Positions 21,320 to 30,631 are shown, counted from the stretch's first letter. The stretch is DNA of 64,000 nucleotides from Variovorax boronicumulans (GCF_030812215.1 NZ_JAUSSG010000007.1:372001-436000), one strand, 5' to 3'. Program-made: numbers and translations. Notes: generated from the letters alone by a model not told the origin.

Positions 21320-21392
21320 ACGAACGTGAAAACACGCCCCCTAGAATGATTCAGCCCTTCACCCCTCAACCCATTCGAGGCAGCAGCAACTC

Positions 21393-22085
21393 ATGAGCTC
21401 CATCAATTTCATCGGCGGCGAAAAAGGCGGTGTCGGCAAGTCGGTCACGGCGCGCGTCCTGGCGCAGTACTTCATCGACCGCAGCCGCCCCTTCACCGGC
21501 TTCGACACCGACCGTTCGCACAGCTCGTTCACCCGCTTCTACGAAGGCTTTGCCTCGCCCGTCGTAGTCGACAGCTACGAAGGCCTCGACACGGTGGTGA
21601 ACGGCTTCGAAACCAACCCAAAGCAAAGCGTGATCGTCGACCTCGCAGCCCAGACGCTGGCCCCGCTGTCGCGCTGGATCAAGGAATCGGACCTGTTCGA
21701 CGTCTTCGCCGAGATCGGCGTGACCGTCAACTTCTGGCACGTGCTCGACGATGGCAAGGACTCCACCGACCTGCTCGGCACGCTCATCGACACCTTCGGC
21801 AACCGGCCCAACTACATCGTGGTGCAGAACTACGGCCGCGGCAGCGACTTCGGAATGTTGCTGGCCTCGCAGTCGCTCTCCAAGGCGAATGCGAACGGCG
21901 CGCGCGTCATTGCGCTGCCACGTTTGCATGAAGCCAGCATGCGCAAGATCGATGCGCAGAACACGAGCTTCTGGAAGGCCGTGAACGATCGCGAAGGGCC
22001 GCATGCGCTGGGCCTGCTGGAACGCCAGCGCGTAAAATCGTGGCTCGCGACGGCCTACGCCGCGTTCGACACGCTGCCGCTGTAG
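21393..22085 (+). CDS. Orphan ParA/MinD-type P-loop ATPase
   Basis: 230-aa protein starting MSSINFIGGEKGGVGKSVTA, a deviant Walker A (KGGVGKS) of the ParA/MinD class. The Walker A' region FDTDRSHSSF and Walker B VIVDLAAQ follow in the right order. No parB-like gene or centromere-like repeats lie nearby, so it is unlikely to be a standard partition system. Similar stand-alone ATPases are found in many proteobacterial genomes with unclear roles. A -10-like TAGAAT lies at 21342-21347. It follows hipBA by 73 bases and converges on the polyene-type operon. Confidence 0.75.
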   Translation: MSSINFIGGEKGGVGKSVTARVLAQYFIDRSRPFTGFDTDRSHSSFTRFYEGFASPVVVDSYEGLDTVVNGFETNPKQSVIVDLAAQTLAPLSRWIKESDLFDVFAEIGVTVNFWHVLDDGKDSTDLLGTLIDTFGNRPNYIVVQNYGRGSDFGMLLASQSLSKANANGARVIALPRLHEASMRKIDAQNTSFWKAVNDREGPHALGLLERQRVKSWLATAYAAFDTLPL

Positions 22086-22098
22086 CGGCGGCCTCGGC

Positions 22099-22830
22099 TC
22101 AGATCATCCCGCCGTTGATCGAGATCACCTGCCCGGTGATGTAGGCCGCGTCGTCGCTGGCCAGGAACGACGCCAGCGCGGCCACTTCCTGCGGTGTTCC
22201 CGCACGCTTCACCGGCACCATCTGGTTGATGACCGCGGGATCGAACACCGCATCCGCCATCGGCGAGGCGATGATCCCGGGCGCAATCGCATTGACCGTG
22301 ACGCCGCGCGACGCCACTTCGAGCGACAGCGCCTTGGTCGCGCTATTGAGCGCGCCCTTGGCCGCGGCGTAGTTCACTTGCCCCCGGTTGCCCGCGATCG
22401 CCGACACCGACGAGATGTTCAGGATGCGCCCCCAGCGCGTGCGCATCATCGGCAGCAGCAACGGCTGCGTCACGCGGAAGAAGCCGTTGAGCGACACATC
22501 GATCACCTTGTGCCACTGATCGGCGCGCATGCCCGGCAGCACCGCGTCGTCATGCACGCCGGCGTTGTTGACGAGGATCTGGACCGCGCCGCCTTCCAGG
22601 ATGCGCGCGCACGCAGCCGCGGAGGCCTCGTCACTGCGCAGATCGAACACATGGCATTCAGCCTTGCCGCCCGCCGCAGTGATCGAAGCCGCCAATTGCT
22701 CGACTGCTTCCGGCCGCGAATTGGCATGCAACAGCACCGTCGCACCATCCCGCGCAAATCGCTCGGCCATGGCCGCGCCGAGCGCGCCGCTGGCGCCCGT
22801 GATCAGCGCGCGTTTTCCTTCGAGACTCAT
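22099..22830 (-). CDS. 3-ketoacyl-ACP reductase (FabG-like, ApeQ-type)
   Basis: Short-chain dehydrogenase of 243 aa that should reduce a 3-ketoacyl-ACP with NADPH. The dinucleotide fold begins KRALITGASGALGAAMAERF, NNAGVHDD is the second motif, and the Ser-Tyr-Lys triad is in NISSVSAIAGN and QVNYAAAKGA. The C-terminus YITGQVISINGGMI is typical of FabG. Last gene of the ten-gene operon, overlapping the dehydratase gene by 4 bases (ATGA). The context makes it the ketoreductase of an aryl-polyene-like pathway rather than the housekeeping FabG. Confidence 0.88.
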   Translation of the reverse strand: MSLEGKRALITGASGALGAAMAERFARDGATVLLHANSRPEAVEQLAASITAAGGKAECHVFDLRSDEASAAACARILEGGAVQILVNNAGVHDDAVLPGMRADQWHKVIDVSLNGFFRVTQPLLLPMMRTRWGRILNISSVSAIAGNRGQVNYAAAKGALNSATKALSLEVASRGVTVNAIAPGIIASPMADAVFDPAVINQMVPVKRAGTPQEVAALASFLASDDAAYITGQVISINGGMI

Positions 22831-23297
22831 GCTGCGGTGCTTTCTGTTGCAAGCGGTGTATTCAGGACCACCACGGCCCGGCCCTCGGCCAGCGTGCGGC
22901 CGTCGTCGGCATTCACCGTGAATTCATAGAGGATCTGACGCTCGTCGCCCGACAGGCGCCGGGCCTGCACGTGCAGTGCGCCTTCGATGTCGTCCAGCCG
23001 TGCGACGGCCAGCCGCACATTGCGCGCACTCGCCAGAAAACCGGCCGAGGGCGTGCTGCCTTCAGCAGCCAGCAGGCCGCCATGCAGCGCCATGGCCTGC
23101 GCCGCGTATTCGATGGCATTCGGGGCCAGCAATCCACCGGCCGTACGCAACGGGTTTTCCGCCAGCCTGTGGGTCGTCGTGCTGCAGCGGATCACCTCCG
23201 CATCCCACCCGTCGAGCCGGTCCAGGAGGCACATGCTGCCGCTGTGCGGAATGCGCGCGGCAATGCCCGCGCGGTCGAGCGTCTGCGGTGCCGTCAA
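22827..23297 (-). CDS. 3-hydroxyacyl-ACP dehydratase (ApeP-type hotdog protein)
   Basis: 156-aa hotdog-fold dehydratase. The N-terminal IPHSGSMCLLDRLDGWD matches the ApeP/FabZ-like signature with the catalytic His, and LLAPNAIEYAAQAMALHGGL forms the central helix. In aryl-polyene loci this enzyme generates the conjugated double bonds. The start appears to be TTG at 23297, overlapping the methyltransferase stop as TTGA, which continues the overlap pattern of the operon; no ATG or GTG is available at a sensible position. Confidence 0.83.
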   Translation of the reverse strand: MTAPQTLDRAGIAARIPHSGSMCLLDRLDGWDAEVIRCSTTTHRLAENPLRTAGGLLAPNAIEYAAQAMALHGGLLAAEGSTPSAGFLASARNVRLAVARLDDIEGALHVQARRLSGDERQILYEFTVNADDGRTLAEGRAVVVLNTPLATESTAA

Positions 23298-24061
23298 GCG
23301 GCGGTCTCCAGGTCGGCGACCAGCAGCACGTTGGCGAACGGCGTGCCTTCGCTCATCGGAATGCTCTGCACACGGAAGCCCAGGCGCTGCAGCAGCGCCG
23401 TCCATTCGGCGAGCGGACGCCCCCAGGTCGGCGAGACCTTGTGGCCGCGAATGCGCGTCACCGTGCGGTCGACCCATTGGCTGATCGCGAAACCACGGCG
23501 GCTCGACGCATCGCCCACGCGCAGCAGCAAGCGGGCTTTCGGACTGCTACCACGCCGGAGCGCATCGCGCACGCGCGTCAGCACGCCTTCCTGCGCGGTG
23601 AGGTCCACGTAGTGCAGCACGTCGAGGATCACGACCAGGTCGCAGTCGGGCAAGGCGGCAGAGCACATGTCGGCGCACACCAGGCGCGGCGTCGGCTGCA
23701 GATGGCCGACCGATGCCTCGGCGCGCGCCACGTCCTTGGGCATCAGCTCGATGCCCGTGTAGTCCGCGGCGGCCGGCGTGGGCGCCCATGAAGCGGGCCA
23801 GCGCCCCTGCTGCTGCATTGCGCTCATCGACGCCAGCAGGCTCACGAACAGGCCCTGCCCACATCCGATGTCGACCACGCGCCGATGCTGCGCGTCGATC
23901 AGCCCGCGTTCGAGCAGGCCACGGAACACCGGGTCGCGCCCGAGCTTGCCGCGTGCGAACTGCCAGGCGAAGGTGCCGCCCTTCTTGTAGGGAACGGTGG
24001 CAGCTTCGTGCAGCTCGCGCCAGGCGTTGTCGGTCGATGGTGACGACATCACGGCACTCAC
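23294..24061 (-). CDS. SAM-dependent methyltransferase
   Basis: 255-aa class I methyltransferase. Motif I is VVDIGCGQGLFVSL, an acidic residue at the end of strand 2 is in YTGIELMPKDVA, and motif IV lies around DLVVILDVLHYVD. The N-terminus ATVPYKKGGTFAWQFARGKL is typical of methyltransferases found in lipid and polyene clusters. The start GTG 24061 overlaps the deacetylase stop as GTGA; an in-frame ATG lies 12 bases further in. The substrate is probably the aryl head group or another part of the product, by context only. Confidence 0.82.
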   Translation of the reverse strand: MSAVMSSPSTDNAWRELHEAATVPYKKGGTFAWQFARGKLGRDPVFRGLLERGLIDAQHRRVVDIGCGQGLFVSLLASMSAMQQQGRWPASWAPTPAAADYTGIELMPKDVARAEASVGHLQPTPRLVCADMCSAALPDCDLVVILDVLHYVDLTAQEGVLTRVRDALRRGSSPKARLLLRVGDASSRRGFAISQWVDRTVTRIRGHKVSPTWGRPLAEWTALLQRLGFRVQSIPMSEGTPFANVLLVADLETAA

Positions 24062-24900
24062 GACTTCATCCCTTCGGGCAGGGTCACGGCGCGCAATCCA
24101 TCGGCGCGCAGGCGTTCGAGCAACAAGGGCAGTACCTCCAGCAAAACGGGTTTTCCTTCGGCGGTGCGCGCGGCGTTGCCGTCGTGCAGCAACAGGATGT
24201 CGCGGGCCTGCAGGTTGCGGGCGAGGCGCGCCGTCACCTTGGCGGCGTCGCCTTCACGCGTGTCGAAACCGCGCCGCGTCCAGCTCACGAGCGAGAGGCC
24301 CAGTCGGTGCAGAACGGGTTCGAGAAAGGGATTGCGCAGGCCGGCGGGCGCGCGGAAACAGGTCGGGCGCTGGCCGGTGACCTCGGTCAGGATGTCCTGC
24401 GCCCGTGCGATTTCGCTCGCGAAGCCGCGTGGCCCGAGGAACGAAAAATTGTGCCGGTGCCGCGCCGTATGGTTCTGGATGCTGTGGCCGCGCGCGACGA
24501 TCTCGCGCGCCAGTTCCGGATGCGCCAGCACGCGCTCGGCAATGCAGAAGAAGGTGGCGCGCTGGCCGTGGGCGTCCAGCAGGTCGAGCACGCGGGGGGT
24601 GACTTCGGGCTCCGGCCCGTCGTCGATGGTGATCGCCACTTCGCGGCGAGCGGCCGCCGCTTCGGGCAGCCGCGTGACGTTGGGTCCCAGCAGGTTGCTG
24701 CGCGGCGTGAGTCCGGCGCCGGTGATCAGCGCGTGGTTGAGCACGATCGCGCCGATGGCCCACGGCCACGCGCCCGGCACGAGCACGCCTGCGCCGATGG
24801 CCGCCACATGCAAGGCCGCGCTGGCGCGCATGGCCCGCGGCCAGGGCCAGGATTCGGAAGCAGTGACGGCTGCGGAAGACATGGCGGCAGATTTTCCCAT
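24058..24900 (-). CDS. Membrane-anchored polysaccharide deacetylase (NodB-type)
   Basis: 280-aa carbohydrate-esterase-4 protein. Two hydrophobic stretches near the N-terminus (ALHVAAIGAGVLV and AIGAIVLNHALITGAGL) suggest membrane anchoring. The NodB domain follows: ITIDDGPEPEVTP with the catalytic Asp pair, HSIQNHTARHRH with metal-binding His residues, RAPAGLRNP, and LLLHDGN near the end. It normally removes N-acetyl groups from sugars, so the product or its acceptor may carry an amino sugar. ATG 24900 shares one base with the exporter stop (TGATG). This enzyme is not part of the classic E. coli ape set. Confidence 0.83.
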   Translation of the reverse strand: MGKSAAMSSAAVTASESWPWPRAMRASAALHVAAIGAGVLVPGAWPWAIGAIVLNHALITGAGLTPRSNLLGPNVTRLPEAAAARREVAITIDDGPEPEVTPRVLDLLDAHGQRATFFCIAERVLAHPELAREIVARGHSIQNHTARHRHNFSFLGPRGFASEIARAQDILTEVTGQRPTCFRAPAGLRNPFLEPVLHRLGLSLVSWTRRGFDTREGDAAKVTARLARNLQARDILLLHDGNAARTAEGKPVLLEVLPLLLERLRADGLRAVTLPEGMKS

Positions 24901-27302
24901 CAGGAGCGCCGCACGGGCGGTGCCACGCGCCGGGCAAACGCCGCCGACAGCAGCAGCGCCAGCAAAGCCCCCGGGGCCACCACGCGACCGATTGACGACA
25001 GTGCCGGGATGTCCGATATCGCAATCAGGCCAAACGACACCACCGTTGTCAGATTGGCCAGCATCAGCGAGGCCAGCGTGTCTTCGTCCGCCCTCCCCGT
25101 TGTGCGCAGCTGGTCGAAGAACAGCGCGTAGTTCGAGCCCACCGCCACGATCAACAGCAGCCCCACCAAATGGAGGATGCCCAGCGCAGCCTGCGCCAGC
25201 GCCATGCCGCCGAGCGTGAGCATCACCGCGAACACCAGCGGCTGGCACACCGCCAGCAGCCGACGCCACGACCGCAGGTAGATGCCCAGCAGCACCACCA
25301 CCGCCAGCGCACCGAGCAGCACCTGCACGAAAGCTTCGTGCAGGTAGCGCTGGTAGAGGCTCGCAAGTTCGCGGCCGACATCGACCACCTGCACGTCGGT
25401 CGTGCCCGCGAGCGCGGCTTCGAGCCGGCCCTGGTCGAACTTCGGTCCGGGGTGCAGCACCAGCAACGTCGCCCATCCGCCGCCCGGGCGCTGGTACATC
25501 AGCGTGTTCAGCACAGAGCCGAGCGGCCCGCCAGCCAGGTCGGCGCGCTGCACGGGCGATTGCTTGCGCGCCGCCTCGACGTCGGCCAGGAAAGGCCCGA
25601 GCCGCGAAGCCGGCAGCGGCATGCCCTTCGTGGCCTCGGCGAGACTGGCTTGCAGCGTGGCCGCATCGGGCAGGCTCGCGATGCGCGCCCGCTGCGTGGC
25701 CGCGCTGGGCAGCACGCGGGTGACGGCCTCATAGCCGATGAGTTCGCCCGTGTCGACCAGCGCATCGAGCTTCGCCGCCGCCGCTTCGGTGTTCTGCAGC
25801 GCCGCCTGATCGTCGTCGCCGTAGGCCACCACCAGCACGCCGCCGTCGCTCGCGCCGATGTCGTTGCGCAGCATTTCGTCGAGCTGCTGGGCCGACTTGG
25901 GCACCGGGCTCATCGCGCCCAGGTCGGCGCGCCAGAGGTGCCCGCCCTGCCACAGCACCAGACCCAGCGCAGCCACGCCGAGCGCAGCCAATGGCCAGCG
26001 CAGGCGCGGCAGGCCGCGCACCAGCATGCCGGCGACCTGCGCCATGTACTTGCGCATGCCCATGCCGGTCGCGCCATCGGGCGCGAGCATCGGCAGCACG
26101 TAGCGCGTGGCGAGCGCGGCCGAGACCAGGCCGGCGATGGAAAACACGCCGAGCTGCGCAAGCCCCGGAAAGCCCGAGAACACCAGCGCCGCGAAGCCGC
26201 ACACCGAGGTCAACAGCCCGAGCCGCACGGTGGGCCAATTGAGGTCGCGCCAGCGCTGCCAGCCCGTGCCGGCCACGGCCGCCCCGCGTGCCTGGATCAG
26301 GTAATAGATGGCGTAGTCCACCGTCTCGCCGATCAGCGTGCTGCCGAACCCCAGCGTGAGGCCGTGCACCGAGCCGAACACCAGGCTCACGCTCGCGGTG
26401 CCGATCACCACGCCCGTCGCCACCGGCAGGAAGGCGATGAGCAACGCGCGCGGCGAAGCGAAAGCCAGCAGCAGCAGCACCCCCATCACGATGCCGCCGA
26501 CGATCGCCAGATGGATCGCTTCGGTCTTGATCTTGTCGCGGCTCATCACCGAGAACACCGGTGGGCCGCTCAGCAGCAGCTTGGGCCTGGCTTCGCCCAT
26601 CTCGCGCGTGGCGGCTTCGAAGGCCGCGTGCACCTTCGCGATGGCCACGGCCTGCGCATCGAGGTCGCTGCCCGCTGCGCGCGTGGTGGCGATCATCAGC
26701 GCGCGCGGCGCGGTGCGCGACATCCACACGCCGTCTTCGCTGCGCGGCGCGCTCGCCGGCACCAGCTCCATGGCGATGCGCTGGGTCTCGCCGGTCGGGT
26801 CGCGGTCGAGGAAGGGCTTGATCACGTTGCCGGCCGGCGTGCCCAGCATCGACAGCGTCTCGTTGATCGCGTCGCGCAGGCCCTCGGCGGTGAAGTGCCC
26901 CGGCATGGCCGCGGGCGAAAGCTGGTAGCGGTGCTCGAACACCCAGGTGCCGGCTTCGCTCCAGTCGCCGACGTCGCCGTTCTGGACCAGGTCGAAGAGC
27001 TGGCTCTCGCGCATGGCCTTCGCCGTCGCACGCGATGCTGCGGCGCGCTGCTCGGCGCTGCCGCCTTCCATGCCCAGCATCAGCGTGCGCGAGGCGACGC
27101 CGCTTTGCAGTTGTTCGATCAGCACCCTCTGGCGCAGGTCGGGGCTCTTGGGCAGGAAGGCCGAGAGATCGGCGCCGATCTGCGTGCGCGCGATGACGAC
27201 GGCGCCGCACAACAGCACCAGCAGCCATGCGATCAGCACGATGGCCCTGCGCCGCCAGCCCGGCGGACCGCCGGCCTGCGGCGCCGCGGTCACGCCGGTC
27301 AC
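24900..27302 (-). CDS. MMPL/RND-type lipid exporter
   Basis: 800-aa inner-membrane transporter of the MMPL family. One TM helix (RAIVLIAWLLVLLCGAVVIA) is followed by a large periplasmic domain, a five-helix bundle beginning LAIVGGIVMGVLLLLAF with GFGSTLIGETVDYAIYYLIQ, a second periplasmic domain, and a second bundle ending DIPALSSIGRVVAPGALLAL. This duplicated layout is that of ApeM-type exporters of aryl polyenes, which pass a lipid-linked pigment to a LolA-like carrier. The start GTG 27302 overlaps the LolA-like stop as GTGA. Confidence 0.88.
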   Translation of the reverse strand: MTGVTAAPQAGGPPGWRRRAIVLIAWLLVLLCGAVVIARTQIGADLSAFLPKSPDLRQRVLIEQLQSGVASRTLMLGMEGGSAEQRAAASRATAKAMRESQLFDLVQNGDVGDWSEAGTWVFEHRYQLSPAAMPGHFTAEGLRDAINETLSMLGTPAGNVIKPFLDRDPTGETQRIAMELVPASAPRSEDGVWMSRTAPRALMIATTRAAGSDLDAQAVAIAKVHAAFEAATREMGEARPKLLLSGPPVFSVMSRDKIKTEAIHLAIVGGIVMGVLLLLAFASPRALLIAFLPVATGVVIGTASVSLVFGSVHGLTLGFGSTLIGETVDYAIYYLIQARGAAVAGTGWQRWRDLNWPTVRLGLLTSVCGFAALVFSGFPGLAQLGVFSIAGLVSAALATRYVLPMLAPDGATGMGMRKYMAQVAGMLVRGLPRLRWPLAALGVAALGLVLWQGGHLWRADLGAMSPVPKSAQQLDEMLRNDIGASDGGVLVVAYGDDDQAALQNTEAAAAKLDALVDTGELIGYEAVTRVLPSAATQRARIASLPDAATLQASLAEATKGMPLPASRLGPFLADVEAARKQSPVQRADLAGGPLGSVLNTLMYQRPGGGWATLLVLHPGPKFDQGRLEAALAGTTDVQVVDVGRELASLYQRYLHEAFVQVLLGALAVVVLLGIYLRSWRRLLAVCQPLVFAVMLTLGGMALAQAALGILHLVGLLLIVAVGSNYALFFDQLRTTGRADEDTLASLMLANLTTVVSFGLIAISDIPALSSIGRVVAPGALLALLLSAAFARRVAPPVRRS

Positions 27303-27925
27303 GGTGTGGTGCGTCCGGTCGCGCCGGACGGGGCCGCGTTGGTCGCCGGGGCCGCGGGAGCGTTCGGCGAGATGGTCATGACCGAGCGGTCACCGCCGAT
27401 GAACTCCATCTCCAGCCCCAGAACGTCGCTCGCGCGGCCGCTGATGCGGATGCTGCGCACCTGCGCGGCCAGCCGGCTGTCCATGGGCGTGAGGTCGAGC
27501 GTCCACTTGCCCGGCGCGCCCGTCACCGTGCTCTTGAAATAGCGCTGCAGCGTGACGCCATCGCCGCTCAGCGTGCCGCGCATGGCTTCGACCAGGCCGA
27601 GCAGCTCGGGCATGCTGTCCAGTGCCAGCGTGCGGTTGCGGCCGCCGCGCGAGAGCGTGAGCGTGTTGCCATCGACGGCCATGGTCTCGGTGCGCGGGGA
27701 CAAGGTGCGGCGCACGAGCTTGTCAGGCGCATCGAAGCTCAACGTGCCGCTCGCATCGAGCGGGCCTTCCAGGCCGTGCACGAAGCGTTGTTCGGTGAAG
27801 CGGGCCTCGCCGCTCTTCTGCCTGGCCAGGAGGCCCATCAACTCGGGCAGGTCGAACGCCCACGCCGGCGCGGCACAAAAAGCCACCGCAAGCACCAACA
27901 CCTTGCAAAGTCGGTCAAGCCGCAT
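27299..27925 (-). CDS. LolA-like outer-membrane lipid carrier
   Basis: Periplasmic protein of 208 aa with a signal peptide (MRLDRLCKVLVLAVAFCAA, cleaved after AWA). The mature part begins FDLPELMGLLARQKSGEARF and contains FTEQRF, the usual LolA opening, followed by alternating strands (LVRRTLSPRTETMAVDG, LTLSRGGRNRTLALD). LolA-like proteins carry lipids across the periplasm in a beta half-barrel; in polyene clusters the ApeL-type member partners the MMPL pump. The C-terminal tail is Ala/Pro-rich. It overlaps the acyltransferase gene by 11 bases. Confidence 0.83.
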   Translation of the reverse strand: MRLDRLCKVLVLAVAFCAAPAWAFDLPELMGLLARQKSGEARFTEQRFVHGLEGPLDASGTLSFDAPDKLVRRTLSPRTETMAVDGNTLTLSRGGRNRTLALDSMPELLGLVEAMRGTLSGDGVTLQRYFKSTVTGAPGKWTLDLTPMDSRLAAQVRSIRISGRASDVLGLEMEFIGGDRSVMTISPNAPAAPATNAAPSGATGRTTP

Positions 27926-28922
27926 CTTCGAGCCAGAAATCATGAAAGTTGAACCAGTTGTACGGATAAGCGCGGCACAGCGCCTCCAGGCGAGCGACGT
28001 AGGCCTCGACCGCGGCGCGGATGCGCCGCTCGCGGTCTGCGGCGTCGACCGCCGGCTCGGCAAAGTCGGCCAGCGGATCGAATCGGACATCGTAGCGAGC
28101 GCCGCCGCCATAAAGGCCGGCCATGAAGAACACCTTGCGGCGCAGCAGCGCCGCAAGACGGAACGGCCCGTCGTTGAAGGAGGCCGGCTGGCCAAGGAAC
28201 GGCAGCACGATGTTGTTGCCGCGGTGGTGCGAGGGCTGGTCTTCGCTGCCCGGCAGGGTGCGGTCGGCCAGCATGCCGCCCAGGCCGCCGTCGTCGAGCC
28301 AGTCGCGCAGCGCGAGCATCGAATTCGGCCGGCCGAGCGCGATCACGTGCGGCCGCATCTCGGGCACCGCGATGTGGTTGAGGATGGCCGTGATGCGCTG
28401 CGCGTTGTCGGGGTACATCAGCATCGCGAGGCGCAGGCTCTGCTGCTGCGTGCGGTGCTTGCAGGCACCCATCACCTCGAAGCTGCCCACGTGCGCACCG
28501 AGCAGAAAGGCGCCCCGCCCTTCGGCGGCCTCGGTCTCGAGCGGCACGTTGCCCTCGATCGTCAGCTTGAAGAGGTCCATGCGCCCGCGGAGGAAATACA
28601 CCCGGTCGAGCACCGTCGAGGAGAACGCGTGCAGCAGCCGGTAGCCGTCGATCCAGCCCGCGTGCGGGCCGATGGCGCGAAACAGGTAGCGCTTGATCTG
28701 CCGGCGCGGCGACGGTGCGAACAGCAGGAAGTAAAGGCTGATCGGCGGCAGCAGCAGCCGCGTGATGTGGCGCCCGCACACCAGGGCCATGAAGCAGATG
28801 AAGCGCAGCGCGAGCATGTTGCTGCGCTCGGGCGCCTGCGTCCAGCCGCTCTTCTGCGGCGGGGTCTGGGCAGTCCGGGCGGCCTCGTTGACGGCGCGCG
28901 TTTCGGCATCGGTGTGCTTCAT
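27915..28922 (-). CDS. LpxL/HtrB-type acyltransferase
   Basis: 335-aa inner-membrane acyltransferase of the lipid-A late-acyltransferase family. An N-terminal hydrophobic segment (MLALRFICFMALVCGRHITR) precedes the domain. The HX4E catalytic motif is GAHVGSFEVMGA, and FNDGPFRLAALLRRKVFFMAGLY is the conserved acceptor-site block. In aryl-polyene loci such enzymes (ApeD-type) transfer an acyl chain to the lipid anchor. The start MKHTDAETRA at 28922 shares one base with the ligase stop (TGATG). Confidence 0.87.
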   Translation of the reverse strand: MKHTDAETRAVNEAARTAQTPPQKSGWTQAPERSNMLALRFICFMALVCGRHITRLLLPPISLYFLLFAPSPRRQIKRYLFRAIGPHAGWIDGYRLLHAFSSTVLDRVYFLRGRMDLFKLTIEGNVPLETEAAEGRGAFLLGAHVGSFEVMGACKHRTQQQSLRLAMLMYPDNAQRITAILNHIAVPEMRPHVIALGRPNSMLALRDWLDDGGLGGMLADRTLPGSEDQPSHHRGNNIVLPFLGQPASFNDGPFRLAALLRRKVFFMAGLYGGGARYDVRFDPLADFAEPAVDAADRERRIRAAVEAYVARLEALCRAYPYNWFNFHDFWLEDAA

Positions 28923-30631
28923 CACGCAGACTCTTGCACGGCGGTCCAGCGGCCGGTGACAGCCACCACGCCGTCGCAACGCACGTCGAAACGCACGCCG
29001 CGGCCGGCACCGGCTTCCGGGTGCAGCTCGATGGAAAGCGTGCTGCCGGGCCGCACCGGGGCCAGGAACTTCGCCGCAGCGAGCGTCGGGCTCGCTCCGA
29101 GCCGCGCGACCAGCGCCGGCACACGCCGGATGGCCTCCATGACCTCGGCCAGCACCAGCGCACCGGGCAGCAGCGGCTGGCCGGGGAAATGGCCGGCGAA
29201 AGAGGGATGGTCAGTGGGCACGGTGTGGACGATCTTCACCGGCGTGTCGTCTTCCGCGAGTTGCGCCAGCGCGAACTCGCGCAGCGCCCGCACCGTGAGC
29301 TTGCCGGTGCCTTCGCGCGGAAAGGACTTCACCTGCACCACGCGCCGCGGCACGAACACCGCCTCCAGGCGCTGCCGCAGCGCCGCGATGATCGCGCCCG
29401 AAGTCAACGTCGGCGCGACCACGAAGGCCACCGGCCGCACCACGCCGTCGGCCACTTCGTCAGGCAGCCAGAACGCACCGTCGTCGACGCCGGGAATGCT
29501 GTTCAGGTGGTAGTTCAGGTGCGCGAGCGAACTGCGCCGGCCAGCCACGTGGATCAGGTCGTTTGCGCGGCCGAACAGGCGAAAGCGCCGGTGGTCCAGC
29601 AACTCGAGCACGTCGGCCAGCGGCGTCGGCTCGGGCAGGAAATCGCCTTCGAAGATGAAGCGCTCGGGGCCATCGCCCTCGCCCGGCTCCGCACGCACGC
29701 GGATCTGGCCAAAGTTTTCCCAGATCTCGCTCTCGGTGGTGCGTCGCGTGGCGACCTGGCCCGACTCGGTGCTTCCGTAGATCTCGAGCAGCACGCCGCC
29801 CGTGGCCTGCTCGGCCTGGAGCGCGAGCTGCGGCGACAGCGGCGCGGTGGCCGAAAGGATCAGGTCCACCGGCGGCAGCTCGATGCCCGAGAGCAGCAGC
29901 GTCTTCAGATGGAACGGCGTGGTCACCAGCGCGCGCGGACGCGGCACCGAGGCCAGCGTCTGCGCCACGTCGGCCGGAAAGAAAGGCCGCCCGCTTTCGA
30001 AAATGGCGCCGCCCAGCATCGCCAGCAGCACCGACGATTCGAGTCCGTAGCTGTGCTGCACGGGCACGGTCGCGACCAGCGTGAGGCCCTCGAGCGACGG
30101 ACGACCGAGTACGCGGCTGAGCCGCTCGACCGCGACAGCCACGTCGCCCACCAGCGTGCGCCAGGTCTTGGCGTGGGGCTGCGGCGCGCCGGTGGAGCCC
30201 GAGGTGAGCAGGCTGGCCGCGTGCATCGCACCATCGAACGCGGGCACGGTCGCGCTCGCGTCGCCTTCTAGGCTGGAGCGGTCTTCGATCAGCACGCGCT
30301 GCATGCCGGGCGTCTGGAGCTTCGTGTCGTCGGTGAGCGCGAAAAGGCGGGTGCCGTGGCTCTCGACCAGGCGCGCCAGCGTGTCGGGCCGCGCGTCGGG
30401 CGGCAACAGGCTCGCATGGCCGCGCATCAGCGCGGCGCCGAGGCTCACCGCGAAGGCGTAGCGGTCGACGCACAGGTTGACCGCGGGGCCTTCGGCCGGC
30501 AGCACCGGCGCGAAGCGGGCCACGTCGGCCAGGAACTGGCGGGTGCTCACGGGCACGCCCGCGCGCCAGGCCAATGGGGCGTCGGGGTCGCGGTCCGCGA
30601 GCAGGGGCAGGAAGTGGGGGTCTGTCGTCAC
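28922..30631 (-). CDS. AMP-ligase fused to a C-terminal 3-hydroxyacyl-ACP dehydratase
   Basis: 569-aa two-domain enzyme. Residues ~1-450 form an acyl/aryl-AMP ligase: LLTSGSTGAPQPHAKTW is the ATP loop, EIYGSTESGQVATRRT the A5 region, and FPREGTGKLTVRALREF the closing Lys motif. The last ~110 residues are a hotdog dehydratase with HPSFAGHFPGQPLLPGALVL. In E. coli ape loci these activities are separate (ApeH and ApeI); here they are fused. The likely role is activating an aryl acid for loading on the ACP plus a dehydration step. The start GTG 30631 is inferred; a 7-codon ATG frame lies just upstream and ends exactly over it. Confidence 0.87.
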   Translation of the reverse strand: MTTDPHFLPLLADRDPDAPLAWRAGVPVSTRQFLADVARFAPVLPAEGPAVNLCVDRYAFAVSLGAALMRGHASLLPPDARPDTLARLVESHGTRLFALTDDTKLQTPGMQRVLIEDRSSLEGDASATVPAFDGAMHAASLLTSGSTGAPQPHAKTWRTLVGDVAVAVERLSRVLGRPSLEGLTLVATVPVQHSYGLESSVLLAMLGGAIFESGRPFFPADVAQTLASVPRPRALVTTPFHLKTLLLSGIELPPVDLILSATAPLSPQLALQAEQATGGVLLEIYGSTESGQVATRRTTESEIWENFGQIRVRAEPGEGDGPERFIFEGDFLPEPTPLADVLELLDHRRFRLFGRANDLIHVAGRRSSLAHLNYHLNSIPGVDDGAFWLPDEVADGVVRPVAFVVAPTLTSGAIIAALRQRLEAVFVPRRVVQVKSFPREGTGKLTVRALREFALAQLAEDDTPVKIVHTVPTDHPSFAGHFPGQPLLPGALVLAEVMEAIRRVPALVARLGASPTLAAAKFLAPVRPGSTLSIELHPEAGAGRGVRFDVRCDGVVAVTGRWTAVQESA

